Below, one piece after another: positions 10,633 through 22,700 of a stretch of DNA of 64,000 nucleotides. Source of the stretch: Anadara kagoshimensis (taxonomy: Eukaryota > Mollusca > Bivalvia > Arcoida > Arcidae); NCBI GenBank assembly GCA_021292105.1, contig CM037868.1:32337812-32401811 (forward strand), written 5' to 3'. The stretch's first letter is position 1, and the number at the start of each line of letters is the position of its first letter. A program made the position numbers and the translations under genes. The notes below the pieces were generated by a model. It ran no database searches, was not told the DNA's origin, and saw only the letters and a program-made list of their open reading frames with translations.

Positions 10633-10980
10633 CATTGCGGTAGCTCAGTTGGTAGAGTGCTCGCTCCGTAAGTGGGAGGTCGTGGGTTCGAAACCCGGCC
10701 GGGTCTAACCCAAGACTTAAAAGTGGGTAGTGACTGTTCTTCCGTCAAGCACTCGGCATCACGAAATGAAAGTCACGATTCTTTCGGATGGGAACTTAGA
10801 ATAAACGAGGCCCCGTGTCTTGGTAGGCTTGGCACGATAAAGAACCCTACTGTATAATGCCATCAGCGCAACGCAAACGCACAGGAAAAATTTCTGCACC
10901 TTCGCCTATAGTTGGCAACGTCTTGATATAAGTCAAATATTCTTTTCTGGAACGATAAACACCATTACTCAACTCTCTTT
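10633..10980 (+). mobile_element. tRNA-derived SINE family A, near full length
   Basis: Head GCGGTAGCTCAGTTGGTAGA (A box) and GGTTCGAAACC (B box) give a tRNA-like Pol III promoter. The body has the conserved blocks AAGCACTCGGCATCACGAAA, TTCTTTCGGATGGGAACTTA and CTTGGTAGGCTTGGCACGAT. The tail is CTGCACCTTCGCCTATAGTT...AACACCATTACTCAACTC. This is the best copy of the commonest SINE in the window; a MetaSINE or RUDI-like bivalve family is possible but was not compared. Confidence 0.8.
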
Positions 10981-11004
10981 ACCCATGAACTGTACATTTA
11001 GCTA

Positions 11005-11184
11005 CAGTACAGACCTGTCAAAAGTTTAACGCTAGTTTATCGAATTTATGCCGAATAGCAGCTGATCTAATGCTATCTATCTCTAGGTAGCATTTCTTTA
11101 ACAAACTTTCCATATTCAAGCCGCTCTCCAGCCGAGATTAGACTCATTTCAGCTCAGTGATAAATTTTCGACAGGTCTGTACTG
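11005..11184. mobile_element. 'cagtacagacctgtc' MITE, copy 2
   Basis: Complete copy with left CAGTACAGACCTGTCAAAAG and right CGACAGGTCTGTACTG. It is short (180 bp) through loss of the middle. It abuts copy 3 directly. Confidence 0.75.
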
Positions 11185-11390
11185 CACCTGTCGAAAGTTA
11201 AACACTTAGCTAACGAATTGGTACATAATTGACACCTCATATCAGCCACTTTTTAGCGATTGTATCTGGACAACAACTTTTCGGCGAATGTTATCGATCT
11301 TTCGGCAGGTTGTTTGGTTATCTAAATATCGAACCGAGTTTCGACCTTTTTTCGTCAGCTCAGTGTTAAACTTTCGACAGGTCTGTACTT
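11185..11390. mobile_element. 'cagtacagacctgtc' MITE, copy 3
   Basis: Starts CACCTGTCGAAAGTTAAACA, missing the first few terminal bases, and ends TTTCGACAGGTCTGTACT. Internal palindromic TCGAC-rich sequence. Confidence 0.7.
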
Positions 11391-11546
11391 GTAAAAATTC
11401 GATAATTAATTACTACTTGCCATTCAGGTTACGGAGTACCCAGGTCTTTAACAAGGAAGTCATGAAATATTAAAACTCGCTGTACGATAGATAAGATAAT
11501 CTCGGGAACATCATGTGACCTTATTAAAGATTTTGCAGTCTACATA

Positions 11547-12183
11547 CAGTACAGATCTGTCGAAAGTTTAACAATGCGCTAACGAAAAGGAGTCGAAGCT
11601 CGACTGATGAGTGACCAAGATAAAGATAGTTAGTGTTAGCGACCGGAAAATTGCTAAAAGCTATAAATAGCACAGATGCCCAAAACCTGTTAAAAGTTTA
11701 CCAATGAGCTAACAAAAAGGAGTCGAGGCTCGGCTGATAAGTGACCGAGATACGGATAGTTAGCGACCGAGGACTTGTCTATAGCTATAAACAGTTCAGC
11801 TGCCGAGCTATAGCTAACGAAGGGGTCGAGATGAGCCTGCGATTCAACACTAATTCGTATGCTAACGAATTTAGCAAGGTAAACAGCGAGCTGGGTTGAG
11901 TAATGTTGTTAAACGCCCAAGTCAATAATATTTGACTTGTATCGAGACGTCGCAAGATGTAATCGAAGGTGCAGAAATTTTACTGCTATTAAATAAGAGT
12001 CCGAGACGCTACGCTGGCAAGACGTAAATAAAACGTAAATAAGAGTAGGATAGTTAGTGGCAGTAGATAGCCAAGATGCCAAAAAGCTGTCAAGATATTC
12101 GTTACAAACGGGGGAGGCAGTTGAGCTGTCGATTCGACACCAATTTGTTAGCTTAATGTTAGAATTTCGACGTGACTGTACTG
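11547..12183. mobile_element. 'cagtacagacctgtc' MITE, copy 4, with SINE A piece inside
   Basis: Both ends are intact and flanked by TA (11545-11546 and 12184-12185), as expected for a Tc1/mariner-type element. An internal duplication of the GGAGTCGA(A/G)GCTCG(A/G)CTGA block is visible at 11587 and 11721. A minus-strand SINE A tail (11896-12015) is embedded. Confidence 0.75.
11896..12015 (-). mobile_element. SINE A tail fragment within a MITE
   Basis: GGTTGAGTAATGTTGTTAAACGCCC to GTGCAGAAATTTTACTGC, the SINE 3' end read backwards. The same fragment with the same truncation point and the same downstream GAGTCCGAGACGC sequence is in the MITE at 13458. Confidence 0.7.
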
Positions 12184-12224
12184 TATATGGCTTTAAATTT
12201 TAATTTTTATTCTGTATTCACACT

Positions 12225-12315
12225 TTGGGCGCCGGTAGCCAGGTGGTTAAAATGAGCACTTACAGATCACACGCCTCTCGTCGCTTGGGTTTGAATTGAG
12301 CTCGGGTTAGTTTAA
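12225..12315 (+). mobile_element. tRNA-like SINE head (family D)
   Basis: A box GTAGCCAGGTGGTTAAAATG and B-box-like GGGTTTGAATTGAGC. The body is cut off by MITE sequence at about 12305. Confidence 0.45.
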
Positions 12316-12344
12316 GTTTCACAATCATTCCTTAACCATGTTTA

Positions 12345-12452
12345 CCAAGATCTCCCTTTTTTGACAATTTCTCGTGTTTAACATAACTTGTCAGTTTCAA
12401 AGTTTTTACTTTGCTTCTGGATTGTGATTCGAACATGGACTAATTTGTTTGA
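12345..12452 (+). mobile_element. Retroelement tail fragment
   Basis: Only the last part: GTGTTTAACATAACTTGTCA, then AGTTTTTACTTTGCTTCTGG and GGACTAATTTGTTTG. Confidence 0.65.
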
Positions 12453-12464
12453 CAATGTTTTATG

Positions 12465-12569
12465 TAGTCCGACTAATCAGACCACTAACCCCCCATTTTA
12501 ATTTTTGACTTGTTAGAGCAACAAGTAAAAAAATAAAATAGAGGTTTAGTGGTCTGATAAGCCGGACTA
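12465..12569. mobile_element. Foldback MITE 'tagtccgactaatcag', copy 1
   Basis: A 105-bp near-perfect hairpin from TAGTCCGACTAATCAGACCA to its complement, flanked by a clean 9-bp direct repeat TGTTTTATG (12456-12464 and 12570-12578). Other copies at 32109 and 33266. Confidence 0.9.
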
Positions 12570-12889
12570 TGTTTTATGGTAATTTAAATAAAAGGTGTCT
12601 TCAAGATTAGAAAATAGCTGTTATAACGTAACGTAAAGGGATGTTTAAAATATCAATAATATCTTAAAACTTAAAATTATTGAGATTATGTCAGATTTAA
12701 GTTAAGGAAAAAAATAATTATATAATTAGTTAAGAGTTGATTGTAAAACTGGGGCCTGATCCTAGTACAAGGACCTTTGCCATGATCAGTTTACCTGTCG
12801 AAGGTGGGTGGTTTTCTACGGGGACTCTGGTTTCCCCCGCTCTTCCAGCTCGATATAATTGAAAACTCTATACAGGTGTGTTAAGCATC

Positions 12890-13015
12890 ATTAATTTCTG
12901 TATTCTGTCTTTCATGAATTGACGGTCTCGATATACATTCAAGTAAAGAAAATCACCGGGCGGTGAAATACACCCAAATTGACTGCCTCGATATAAGTAA
13001 CAGAAGCTGGGGTCC
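12890..13015. repeat. 'tctcgatata' repeat units
   Basis: Two units of the block seen in bulk at 15480-16620: AATTGACGGTCTCGATATAC and AATTGACTGCCTCGATATAA. Confidence 0.5.
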
Positions 13016-13052
13016 TAAACTGAGGAAAGAAAATTTTCAATTAAAAAACTAT

Positions 13053-13236
13053 GTACTGTCCAACCTGCCATAAACAACAACCTCTATATAAGGGCCACCT
13101 GCTAATAAAGGTCAGTAGAACTATATCCTAATCGTCTTTGTTCATATTATTTTAACCTGTATATAAAGGCCACCTGCCCATAAAGGCCACTTTTATTGGT
13201 TCCCTTGGGTGGCTGTTATAAACAGGTTTGACTGTA
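13053..13236 (+). mobile_element. 'cagtccaacctgtc' MITE, copy 2
   Basis: Left TACTGTCCAACCTGCCATAA, two ATATAAAGGCCACCTGC-type blocks, right AAACAGGTTTGACTGTA. About 184 bp. Confidence 0.75.
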
Positions 13237-13457
13237 CTTGGCAACAGCCAACAAAACCTAGAACATGACACAAAACAAGTCAATGATATAACAGTCAATT
13301 ATGGAATATGCAAGAAAAAGACCAACTGGGACCACTTATTATAAAACTCCCCGACTTTTGACAGACAATGGAAAAAGTAATAATAAATGACTCTGTTACT
13401 AGTATATAAGTTTTGGTATTTAATTTAGAAATAAAATTTATTAAATGTTACGTCACA

Positions 13458-13845
13458 CAGTTACAGACCTGACGAAAGTTAAACACTGAGTTGAGTTGAG
13501 TAATGTTGTTTAACGTCCAAGTCAATAACATTTTACTTATAGCGAGACGTCGCCAGATGTAATCGGAGGTGCAGAAATTTTACTGCTATTAAATAAGAAT
13601 CCGAGACGCAACGCTGAAAAGACTTTCATGCATCGCCGGACGACGGCACAATTAAAAAAAGTCTTGATATCGTCTGGGACTCTTGTTTAATAGCCGTAGG
13701 GTAGTTAGTGACCAACAATTGCCGTAGATAGCCAAGATGCCAAAAAGCTGTCGAGATATTCCTTACAAACGGGGGAGGAGGGGGCAGTTGAGCTGTCGAT
13801 TTGACACCAATTTGTTAGCTTAGTGGTAACATTTCGTACATAGTG
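13458..13845. mobile_element. 'cagtacagacctgtc' MITE, copy 5, with the same SINE piece
   Basis: Left end CAGTTACAGACCTGACGAAA, then within 30 bp a minus-strand SINE A tail (13488-13612). This is followed by GAGACGCAACGCTG and the MITE right half GATAGCCAAGATGCCAAAAA to TTAGTGGTAACATTTCGTAC. Shares the SINE junction with copy 4. Confidence 0.65.
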
Positions 13846-14019
13846 ATAACCAGGATGATATGTATGCCCTGTATGTACACATTATAATTATTGTTATGTT
13901 ACACACTGTGCATTTTAAATAATATTAAATAATTTTGATAAATTGGTGATAATAAACAATATTATAATAATCATACTTCTATTTTTTTTTACGACATTGA
14001 TCAGCGTACATTTTTCTAC

Positions 14020-15476
14020 TCTCTCTCCCCCTCTCTCTCTCACTCTCTCTCTCTCGTTACTTTAAGACAATGATCAGAGTGTAAATTGTACTCCATATCC
14101 TCACACACACTCTTTCAAGACAATGATCAGAGTGTAAATTGTACTCCATATCCTCACACACTCTCTCTCTCAAGACAATGATCAGAGTGTAAATTGTACT
14201 CCATATCCTCACACACACTCTTTCAAGACAATGATCAGAGTGTAAATTGTACTCCATATCCTCACACACACACACACACTCTCTCTCTCTCTCTCAAGAC
14301 AATGATCAGAGTGTAAATTGTACTCCATATCCACACACACACACTCTCTCTCTCTCAAGACAATGATCAGAGTGTAAATTGTACTCCATATCCTCACACA
14401 CACTCTCTCTCTCAAGACAATGATCAGAGTGTAAATTGTACTCCATATCCTCACACACACTCTTTCAAGACAATGATCAGAGTGTAAATTGTACTCCATA
14501 TCCTCACACACACACTCTCTCTCTCTCTCAAGACAATGATCAGAGTGTAAATTGTACTCCATATCCTCACACACACTCTCTCTTTCTCAAGACAATGATC
14601 AGAGTGTAAATTGTACTCCATATCCTCACACACACACTCTCTCTCTCTCTCTCAAGACAATGATCAGAGTGTAAATTGTACTCCATATCCTCACACACAC
14701 ACTCTCTCTCTCTCTCTCAAGACAATGATCAGAGTGTAAATTGTACTCCATATCCTCACACACTCTTTCAAGACAATGATCAGAGTGTAAATTGTACTCC
14801 ATATCCTCACACACTCTCTCTCTCTCTCTCAAGACAATGATCAGAGTGTAAATTGTACTCCATATCCACACACACACACTCTCTCTCTCTCTCAAGACAA
14901 TGATCAGAGTGTAAATTGTACTCCATATCCTCACACACACTCTCTCTCTCAAGACAATGATCAGAGTGTAAATTGTACTCCATATCCTCACACACACTCT
15001 TTCAAGACAATGATCAAAGTGTTAATTGTACTCCATATCCTCACACACCCTCTCTCTCTCTCAAGACAATGATCAGAGTGTAAATTGTACTTCATATCCT
15101 CACACACACTCTCTCTCTCTCTCTCTCTCAAGACAATGATCAGAGTGTAAATTGTACTCCATATCCTCACACACTCTTTTAAGACAATGATCAGAGTGTA
15201 AATTGTACTCCATATCCTCACACACACACTCTTTCTCTAAAGACAATGATCAGAGTGTAAATTGTACTCCATATCCTCACACACCCTCTCTCTCTCAAGA
15301 CAATGATCAGAGTGTAAATTGTACTTCATATCCTCACACACACTCTCTCTCTCTCTCTCTCTCAAGACAATGATCAGAGTGTAAATTGTACTCCATATCC
15401 ACACACACACTCTCTCTCTCTCAAGACAATGATCAGAGTGTAAATTGTACTCCATATCCTTACACTCTTTCTCTCT
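14020..15476 (+). repeat. 24-copy minisatellite linked to (CA)n and (CT)n
   Basis: Unit core AAGACAATGATCAGAGTGTA plus AATTGTACTCCATATCC(T), each followed by a variable (CA)n(CT)n spacer, giving periods of about 43-72 bp. I count about 24 cores. Cores are nearly invariant while spacer lengths differ between neighbours, as expected if slippage acts on the dinucleotides and unequal exchange spreads the cores. Minus-strand ORFs through it are artefacts. Confidence 0.95.
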
Positions 15477-15479
15477 GTC

Positions 15480-16620
15480 TTGTTTCAATGGAAACACTGA
15501 TTTTCTCCACCATCCCAAAACTGTCCGTCCCGATATATGATTGAAAAATCTTGATTGGGAATAAAACTCCATTACTCCACCATTCCAGAACTGTTTGTCC
15601 AGATATATAATTGAAAGAATCTTGACTGAAATCAAACTTCCCTTCTTCAGGTTCATCTCAGGACAACCCCTAATGTAAGAAACTTTGTCTGTTTGCTGAC
15701 CCGTTTATTCTTCAGTGCATCCCGGTTTCCTCCACCATCCATGAATTGACAGTCTTGATGTATGTGGAAGAATCTTGACTGTTGAATCAAACAAAATGAC
15801 TCTACTTTCCTTCTTCAGGTTCATCTCAGGACAACTCCTAGTGTAAGAAACTTTGTCTGTTTGCTGATCCGTTGGTTTTTTCATGCACTCCGGTTTTCTC
15901 CACCATCCATACATTGACCGTCTTGATGTATGTGGATGAATCTTGACTGAGGCGTAAACCTTCATTACTTCACCATCCTAGAACTGTCAGTCCAGATATA
16001 TAATTGAAAGAATCTTGACTGTAGAATCAAACTAAATTGTTCTACTCTCCTTCTTCAGGTTCATCTACGGAAAATTCCTAGTGTAAGAAAGTTTGTCTGT
16101 TTGTTGACTTACTTGACTCGTAAAGAAAATCGGACCATTCACAAGTTCTCTCCATTTTCCTCTCTGTGTTCTACTTTTGTTACTTCAGTCCATGAGTTGT
16201 AACCTAGTTCCTTACGTTCTCTTTCAATGGTCCTTCTCCAGGTCTCTTTTGGGTCTTCCTCTTTTCCTCTTCCCCCCTTCTGTTTGCTGATCCGTTGGTT
16301 TTTCCATGCACTCCGGTTTTCTCCACCATCCATGAATTGACCGTCTTGATGTATGTGGATGATCATGAATCTTGACTGGGGCGTAAAACTTAATTACTGC
16401 ACTCCCTTCAGGTAAATCTCAGGACCAATGCATATGACAGATATTTAGGTTCGCCATTCCACTTGTCGAAGGTTGGAACTGTTCTCTAAGCAAACCAGTT
16501 TCTCCCCCATTCATGAACTGACTGTCTCGATATAAGTTAAAAATCTTGACTCCATTATTACTCCACTCCCAATACGGAAAACAACGTAATTCACAATTAT
16601 GATTTTTAATAATTTGATTT
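15480..16620. repeat. Diverged repeat block, 80-170 bp units
   Basis: Units combine TTTTCTCCACCATCC, (A)ACTGTC(C/A)GTC, CGATATA or TTGATGTATGTGGA, GAATCTTGACTG and AAACTCCATTACTCCAC. They recur at 15500, 15580, 15730, 15890, 15970, 16310 and 16490. Longer shared segments (CTTCCTTCTTCAGGTTCATC through CTTTGTCTGTTTGCTGA at 15635, 15807 and 16047) show higher-order duplication. A further run is at 24260-24660. Confidence 0.7.
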
Positions 16621-16659
16621 TTCATTCTCTGTAATAACCAAGATTTAAATATGTCTGGC

Positions 16660-16799
16660 CTAAAGATGTCTACTTAACAAACTGGCTTCAAACTCCTCCT
16701 TTATTTGTGTCAGAAGGGCGGGGTTTGTGTAAATGTCGATGGCTGTCATGGCCATCGCTTTAGCTGTAGACAGCGTATAGGACTGCGCTTTCTCTTCTC
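16660..16799 (-). CDS. PM20D2: M20 peptidase exon 6 (stop codon)
   Basis: 140 nt; acceptor TTACTTGCAG in the correct phase. Encodes [20 protein letters not shown] to LLSRHL then TAG at 16660-16662. It lies 5.3 kb from exon 5 because of the transposon in intron 5, but the [19 protein letters not shown] helix is characteristic of the family C-terminus. Confidence 0.85.
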
Positions 16800-19700
16800 C
16801 TGCAAGTAAAATGAATTAGGGATTATCTATTTATTTATTTATTTATTTAATTATTTACAAACCATCTCTGATGCCTTCTTGCAGCCCATTGCAGTATTTC
16901 TCTTTTCAATACTGCATTTTGATTTTTGTTTATTTATTTACAATAAAACCTGTCTATAAAGACCACCCCAGGGAAACAATAAAAGTTTTTTTTTTCAGTA
17001 GTTGACCCTTACATAGAGGTTCAAATCATAAGATGAATAAAGAGCAATTAAGATACACGTTAACTGACCTTCAATAACAGGTGTCCTTTATATAGAGCTG
17101 ACATTCAATTTAAGGCAGGTTCTACTATTAATGTATTTATTACGAAAGCCTACCAGGCTCATGAATAAAAACAAATCAAAAGGCGTAATAACGCGAAACA
17201 AAGGCGTAATAACGCGAAACAAAGGCGTAATAATGCGAAATAAAGTCGTAATAATGCGAAATGAAAGGCGTTATAACGCGAATTGAATGGCGTTATAACG
17301 CGAATTGAAAGGCGGTATAGCGAGTTGTACATATTGCGAGATGAAAGCGTAATACACCCATTCTCAGTAATAAGGCCCAAATAGTGTTATATTACAGTAT
17401 AATGAATTGGCTTTGGAAAAGACCAAAGAATAAATCTACACATTATATCTACAATAATCAATCACAGTTTTCTAGTTAATCCATGTATTTGATTATTTTC
17501 CAATCTCATAAACCTTCAAAATGATACAAACGTTACTGTTACCGGGTAAGGTTTTTATGTTTTAAATCGCCAAATCTTCAATATTTGGAAAGTAACAAAA
17601 ATTTAAAGAATTGCTTTTGTTAATGCTGCATTGTTGTCATATCTAAAACTGGTTTCTGATGACAATGCAAGCTATTGGTAAAATCTGGTGCCAAATAAAG
17701 ATGTGTTACCAGCTGTCGGATACAAACGTTACCACATATAAAACTGTCTCCATGGTTATCATATATTAATGTCATACTTACCACTGACGTGGGCAAATTG
17801 AAGCTTATCTTACGCATACTTAACGGAACAATAAAATTTTCAACTTAACAGTCGCTATTGGGCCTGAACAAGCATGACACAAAATTGAATGGAAGGTTTT
17901 ATTTTCATCAATACTTACGTTACGTCATTCATATGGTTAAATATTTTATCCAAGTCAAAATTAATATATTGTCAAACGAAGTACTTTGATATAATATTTA
18001 AAATATATCATCTTTATTCCGCACAAGTTCCTATTATTTAAACCACATATTGTAACAGTTGAAAAAAATACATACGTTACCGATACATACGTGATAACAT
18101 CATTTGAAAATACACCTAAATCACGTCAAGTGACCACTATAATTTGTATAGTTCTAGATTTAAATTATAGAAGTGTGCATGTGAAGTTTTAACCACATCG
18201 ATTGTTGTTAAAATAAAAATTCTCAAGCAAAAGTGAAACAGTCGAAGGTGACCTCTTTGGATGGCAAGAATCCATTCAAAAATTTCAATTTGAAATAATA
18301 CATCTGACTATATAGATAATAAACCTTGTCATTTCCATCAAACCCATGATGGTATGTCTACCCTTGATCCATAGTCTGGAATTCATTTTCCAAAAAATGA
18401 TATATACGTTACTATAGGTAACGTATGTAATTAACACAAGTAACGTATGTATCAGTACTTTCATTTCAATTACAATGAAATAGTTAAGCAAACTGTCATT
18501 AGATACAACAATAAAAACACTTAAAGTTTCTAGTTTAGTTACGTGTAGAGAAATTAAACAATTTTCAACTTCAAATTGGATTTTGAAACGATAGATGTCA
18601 CTGTCTAATTTATTTGGATAATTTTCTCATAGATTTGAATACAACATTGTTCATTTTAATATTTGTTATACATACAAATCAAATACCTGCAATTTCATAA
18701 ATTCTGATTATGAAAGTGTAAATGCAGCGTAAAACAAAACTTCAATGGTCAAATGGGTGGTCAATATACATCCATATATCTGCAGACCCCCAGGTAACGT
18801 AAGTATTGGTATCTACGTTACTGGTCTGAATTACAAACACAGTTGCTGTCTAATGTTTCATGATGGATAAATCATGTCTTGAAATTCAGTCAAATTACAG
18901 AGATAAAGAAAATGGGATATGATCGGAGTTCTAAATTGAGAGAAACTAAGAATTAAACTGAAAAAACAAACCTACTATTCCATGTGTCCGAATCACAAAT
19001 CCAGAAGCAAAGTGAAAACTTTGAAACTGACAAGTTAAGTTAAACACATGAACTTCCAGAACAGATAGCCGCCAAGGATGTTTCAGATAGTGGTTATGTC
19101 TCTTTGGAACCAGTCCCTGTTACGTCATTAACAACAGTGGTCATACTCTTCTTAGTTTTAGGTTACCTTCTATTTAAACTAGGGGTAAAAACTATACAAG
19201 TTCTGACAAGAAGCTAAGAGGGAAGCTTAATGTAATGTATCTAAAGACGTTAAAATTTTAAAAGATAAATCATGAGAAAGAAATTTCAGATAGAAAACTT
19301 TCATATTAGAAAGGATAAAAGAGTTACATTTTCAAATGAGAAGTTAACATTATGAAAGCAAACAGAAAGTGATGTATCCATTATTGACTTGACACCCAAC
19401 AAGCGAAGCTCAGCAAGAAAAAGTTCTTCTTGGTAACACCTTATTGACAAATATTAAATACATGTATAGTGATAGAAGCAACAACAAAATATGAGTGATT
19501 TTGAAAGACACCATATACATGTTATGTTTAGCGATATAATTTTCCAACAATAATCGGTAATGGGCCCAAACTGTGCATCATTGTTGGCTGATTGATTTCA
19601 TATTGCAGCAGAATTTATGTAAAACCGTTTTTAACTTGAAGGATGACTGTAAAAAAAAACTATTTAACTCCACATATACACAGATACATGATGTCTGGTA

Positions 19701-22700
19701 TAGGATTTTATAATTCTAAATTCGAAGGCTTTTGTGAATGTCATCTATCTTAAGGATATTGAAATAAAAGATACAACTGATCCTTCATGTTCTGCTTCAT
19801 ATTGGGACGTGTACCTCAACTATGGCACCCACGTGGACTTTATAAAACGAAGCAAACCGCTCGATTACTAATACCAAAATACAATGGACATTGTTGATTT
19901 GTTCTCACTTTCCTGGTGAAAGTTCGTGTGTTTAACTTTATTTGCAAATTTTCAACCTTTGTTCTCTACTTTGGGATTATGAAATTGGCATGGATCGATA
20001 TGAGAGACATTTTAAGTCACATGATTGATTAAAAGATAATTAGAAGAAAAAGAGATCGACTTTAAATAAATTGACTGGTATAGACAGTAAATGTTTGTAA
20101 AAGGCACATAGCATGTAAGATTTTTCAGTCTATCCTGAATTTAGAATCAGTATAACCAATCGGGTGGAGAAAAAAGTTGTTAGAAATAAAGGATAAGTCC
20201 AGATTTCAGGTTTAAATACTAAATATGAAAAGTACTACTGGAGAGAAAAATACAGACAGTGGTTCCTTTAAAGATATAACATTTTAATCAGCAATTAAGA
20301 CTTTCACATTCCATTAGCCTTGTTTTTTAGAATGTAACTCGAGTATATTTTATTGAATTTCTTTAAAGGGGGACATGTCACTGAGTGAAGAAGTTTTAAA
20401 CCCCAGTATGTAATTGTTACATACGTGACTAAACAGTTACATACGTTACTTACTTAAATCATTATATTTGTCACTAGAAAAGTGAACATTTACATCGTGA
20501 TAATTAATAATTTTAAAAGCTTTATATCTCGCGTTGTCTTAATTAAGAAATGAAGACTTCATTGTAAACGACACCATGTACATAATCTTATTATCGGTTA
20601 AACTGTTACATACGTTACCGATAAATAGTTTTTGTCATTTCGCTAGAAAAGTGAACAGATATACCAATATCATGTGTTCTATTGATAAGTTTTACAATTT
20701 TATTATGGAAAACAAGAGTTAATAATTTGTAATATAATATAATTTAGCTGTCTTTATATTGACTCAAAGTCATCTAGAGGTGCTACATACGTTACCGAAT
20801 ACACTGTTTCCTTAAGTGAAAATTATCTTGAAGATAATAAGTTTTGTACAGTTCTTTTAGTTAGCAATTTCATCAAGACATATTTGCATTTTGATTTGGG
20901 TGTTGATTAATGACTACCTGTTTGAAACTTTGTTTCTGTTACCAACTTGAGAATACAGAAATAAATTTATTTTATTTTTGCGTAAAAATACTTTAATTTC
21001 TGTAGACTACAAACATCGTCATTATCATTTCGATATGCCGAAGTGGTTTCAAGGCACATTTTTAAATTAATAACAATGTAACCTAATGTTCAAGCATAAT
21101 AAACATAAAAATACTACTACCTGGTAAGAATATGATGAACTTTAACTACGGTCACGTAAATATCAACTCATTTAAATACAAATGGTATGTATGTACAATA
21201 AAGTGAAATTACAACCAAAATAATCAATTGGTGTTAATAATTTTGTTGTTTCTGAATCCTCTGATATGTCAAGTCTCTGAAAATACCAGAAGTTCATTGC
21301 TTGTAAGACTTTTATTTTTCATCATCTTGAAATAGTGAATTGGGCCTTATTACTGAGAATGGGTGAATAACGCGAATTTAAAGGCGTTTAAGGGCGCATG
21401 TCCGTCTTGTCACCTTTCCGAATACCGTGTCCACTCCATATCTTCCATGTCTATGGATTGATTTTGATCAAACTTAGCACAAATGTAAACAAACATGAGA
21501 TGATGTGTGGCATACCAAATTTATATGCATAGGTCAAAGGTCAATGTCACAAGGTCAAATTTAAGGAATAACATCGCAGCAATGTTGGGGACAAGAGGTA
21601 TTTGAAATTCAAGAGACTTATCTTGTTAAATCAAAAACAAACATACTAATCCATTTTCGAATCACAGTATAGAAGCAAAGTAAAAACTTGGAACTGGAAA
21701 GTTACGTAAGACACGTAAACTTCCACCAGGGAAGTGAGGCCGGGCGCTTCGGAAGGGTAAGCACCTCCTGTTTAGCTAGCTACGCCCGCCACGTGTGTAA
21801 TCAAAATTGTGTGTGAAACGAACATGGAACTAGGGGACGTCAAATATATCCAGGGCAATCCTGGACACAGAAACATCAAACTTATTTACAATACTATGAT
21901 GACGGTCATAAAACTTGTTGAGAGCCTTGATAAGCCTAGGCTTGCAATATCCGTGAGTCAACAATTTATTTGCAAGCAGCTTGCTTCGTTGTACAAAGTC
22001 CCTGTACAAAGTGGGAAAAAGCTCTACCATAGCGTATTAATTGGAAAACATGTTAAACATATATAAGGTTATGGTATTTTACCTGCGGCTACGGCAAATC
22101 CTTGTGTATGGCTATTGTAACCGGAACCTATATGGAACTCTGGGTGAATTGTGGGTAAAACGTGTGACACGTTCCCCATGTCCGTTGATCCTCCAAATTT
22201 CTTGGTAATTTTTTCATCTCGTTCGAATTCCATACCAAAAGTGTGTCCATTGGTTTCATACAGCTTGATCATTGTTTCGTTTGTCATCAGGTTTTCGTAG
22301 TGAGTGCCACGCGTGATGTTGACCTGATTAGAAAGAAAGAGTAGAGTTAAGTTGAGTTATGGTGTTTAACGTCCCAGTCAAAGAATATTTCACTTATATT
22401 GTGACGTCGCCAGCTATAGGCGAAGGGTGCAGAAATTTTCCCTGTGCGTTGCACTGATGGCATTATACAGCAGGGTTCTTTAATGTGCCAAGCCTACCTT
22501 GACACGGGACCTCGTTTATTTTAAGTTTCCATCCAAAAGAACCGTGACTTTCATTTTGTAATGCTGAGTGCTTAGCGAAAGAACAGTCACTTCTTAAGAT
22601 GTTGAGATAGTGCTGACGAGGATCCGAGTTTTAGCACAAATTCGTTAGCTTAGTGTTAAACGTTCGACAGGTCTGTAATGTGTTACACCTAAAAAGTTTT

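Larger units (their letters stand above)
17355..21365. mobile_element. 4,011-bp CAC...GTG DNA transposon, CMC/Chapaev-like, non-autonomous
   Basis: Perfect 26-bp terminal inverted repeats begin CACCCATTCTCAGTAATAAG, with a 4-bp target duplication AATA at 17351-17354 and 21366-21369. Removing the element and one AATA restores GCGTAATAACGCGAATT, a regular unit of the surrounding 20-bp array, which is strong proof of the boundaries. CAC/GTG termini with a 4-bp duplication fit Chapaev-type (CMC) elements. The longest ORFs are under 70 codons, so it has no transposase. The interior carries many ACGTTAC/GTAACGT motifs, often within ACATACGTTACCGATA. It contains decayed retroelement tails at 18970-19060 and 19905-20000. 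Confidence 0.85.

Noticed and set aside
10633-10705. Functional tRNA gene
   Set aside because: Good A and B boxes, but followed by a SINE body and repeated at 57246 and elsewhere in diverged form.
14020-15476. CRISPR-like array (conserved repeats with variable spacers)
   Set aside because: The genome is a eukaryote; the spacers are low-complexity CA/CT runs, not unique sequence, and there are no cas genes.
17355-21365. Maverick/Polinton or other giant element
   Set aside because: Only 4 kb, no coding capacity, a 4-bp duplication and 26-bp ends, whereas Polintons have 6-bp duplications and many genes.
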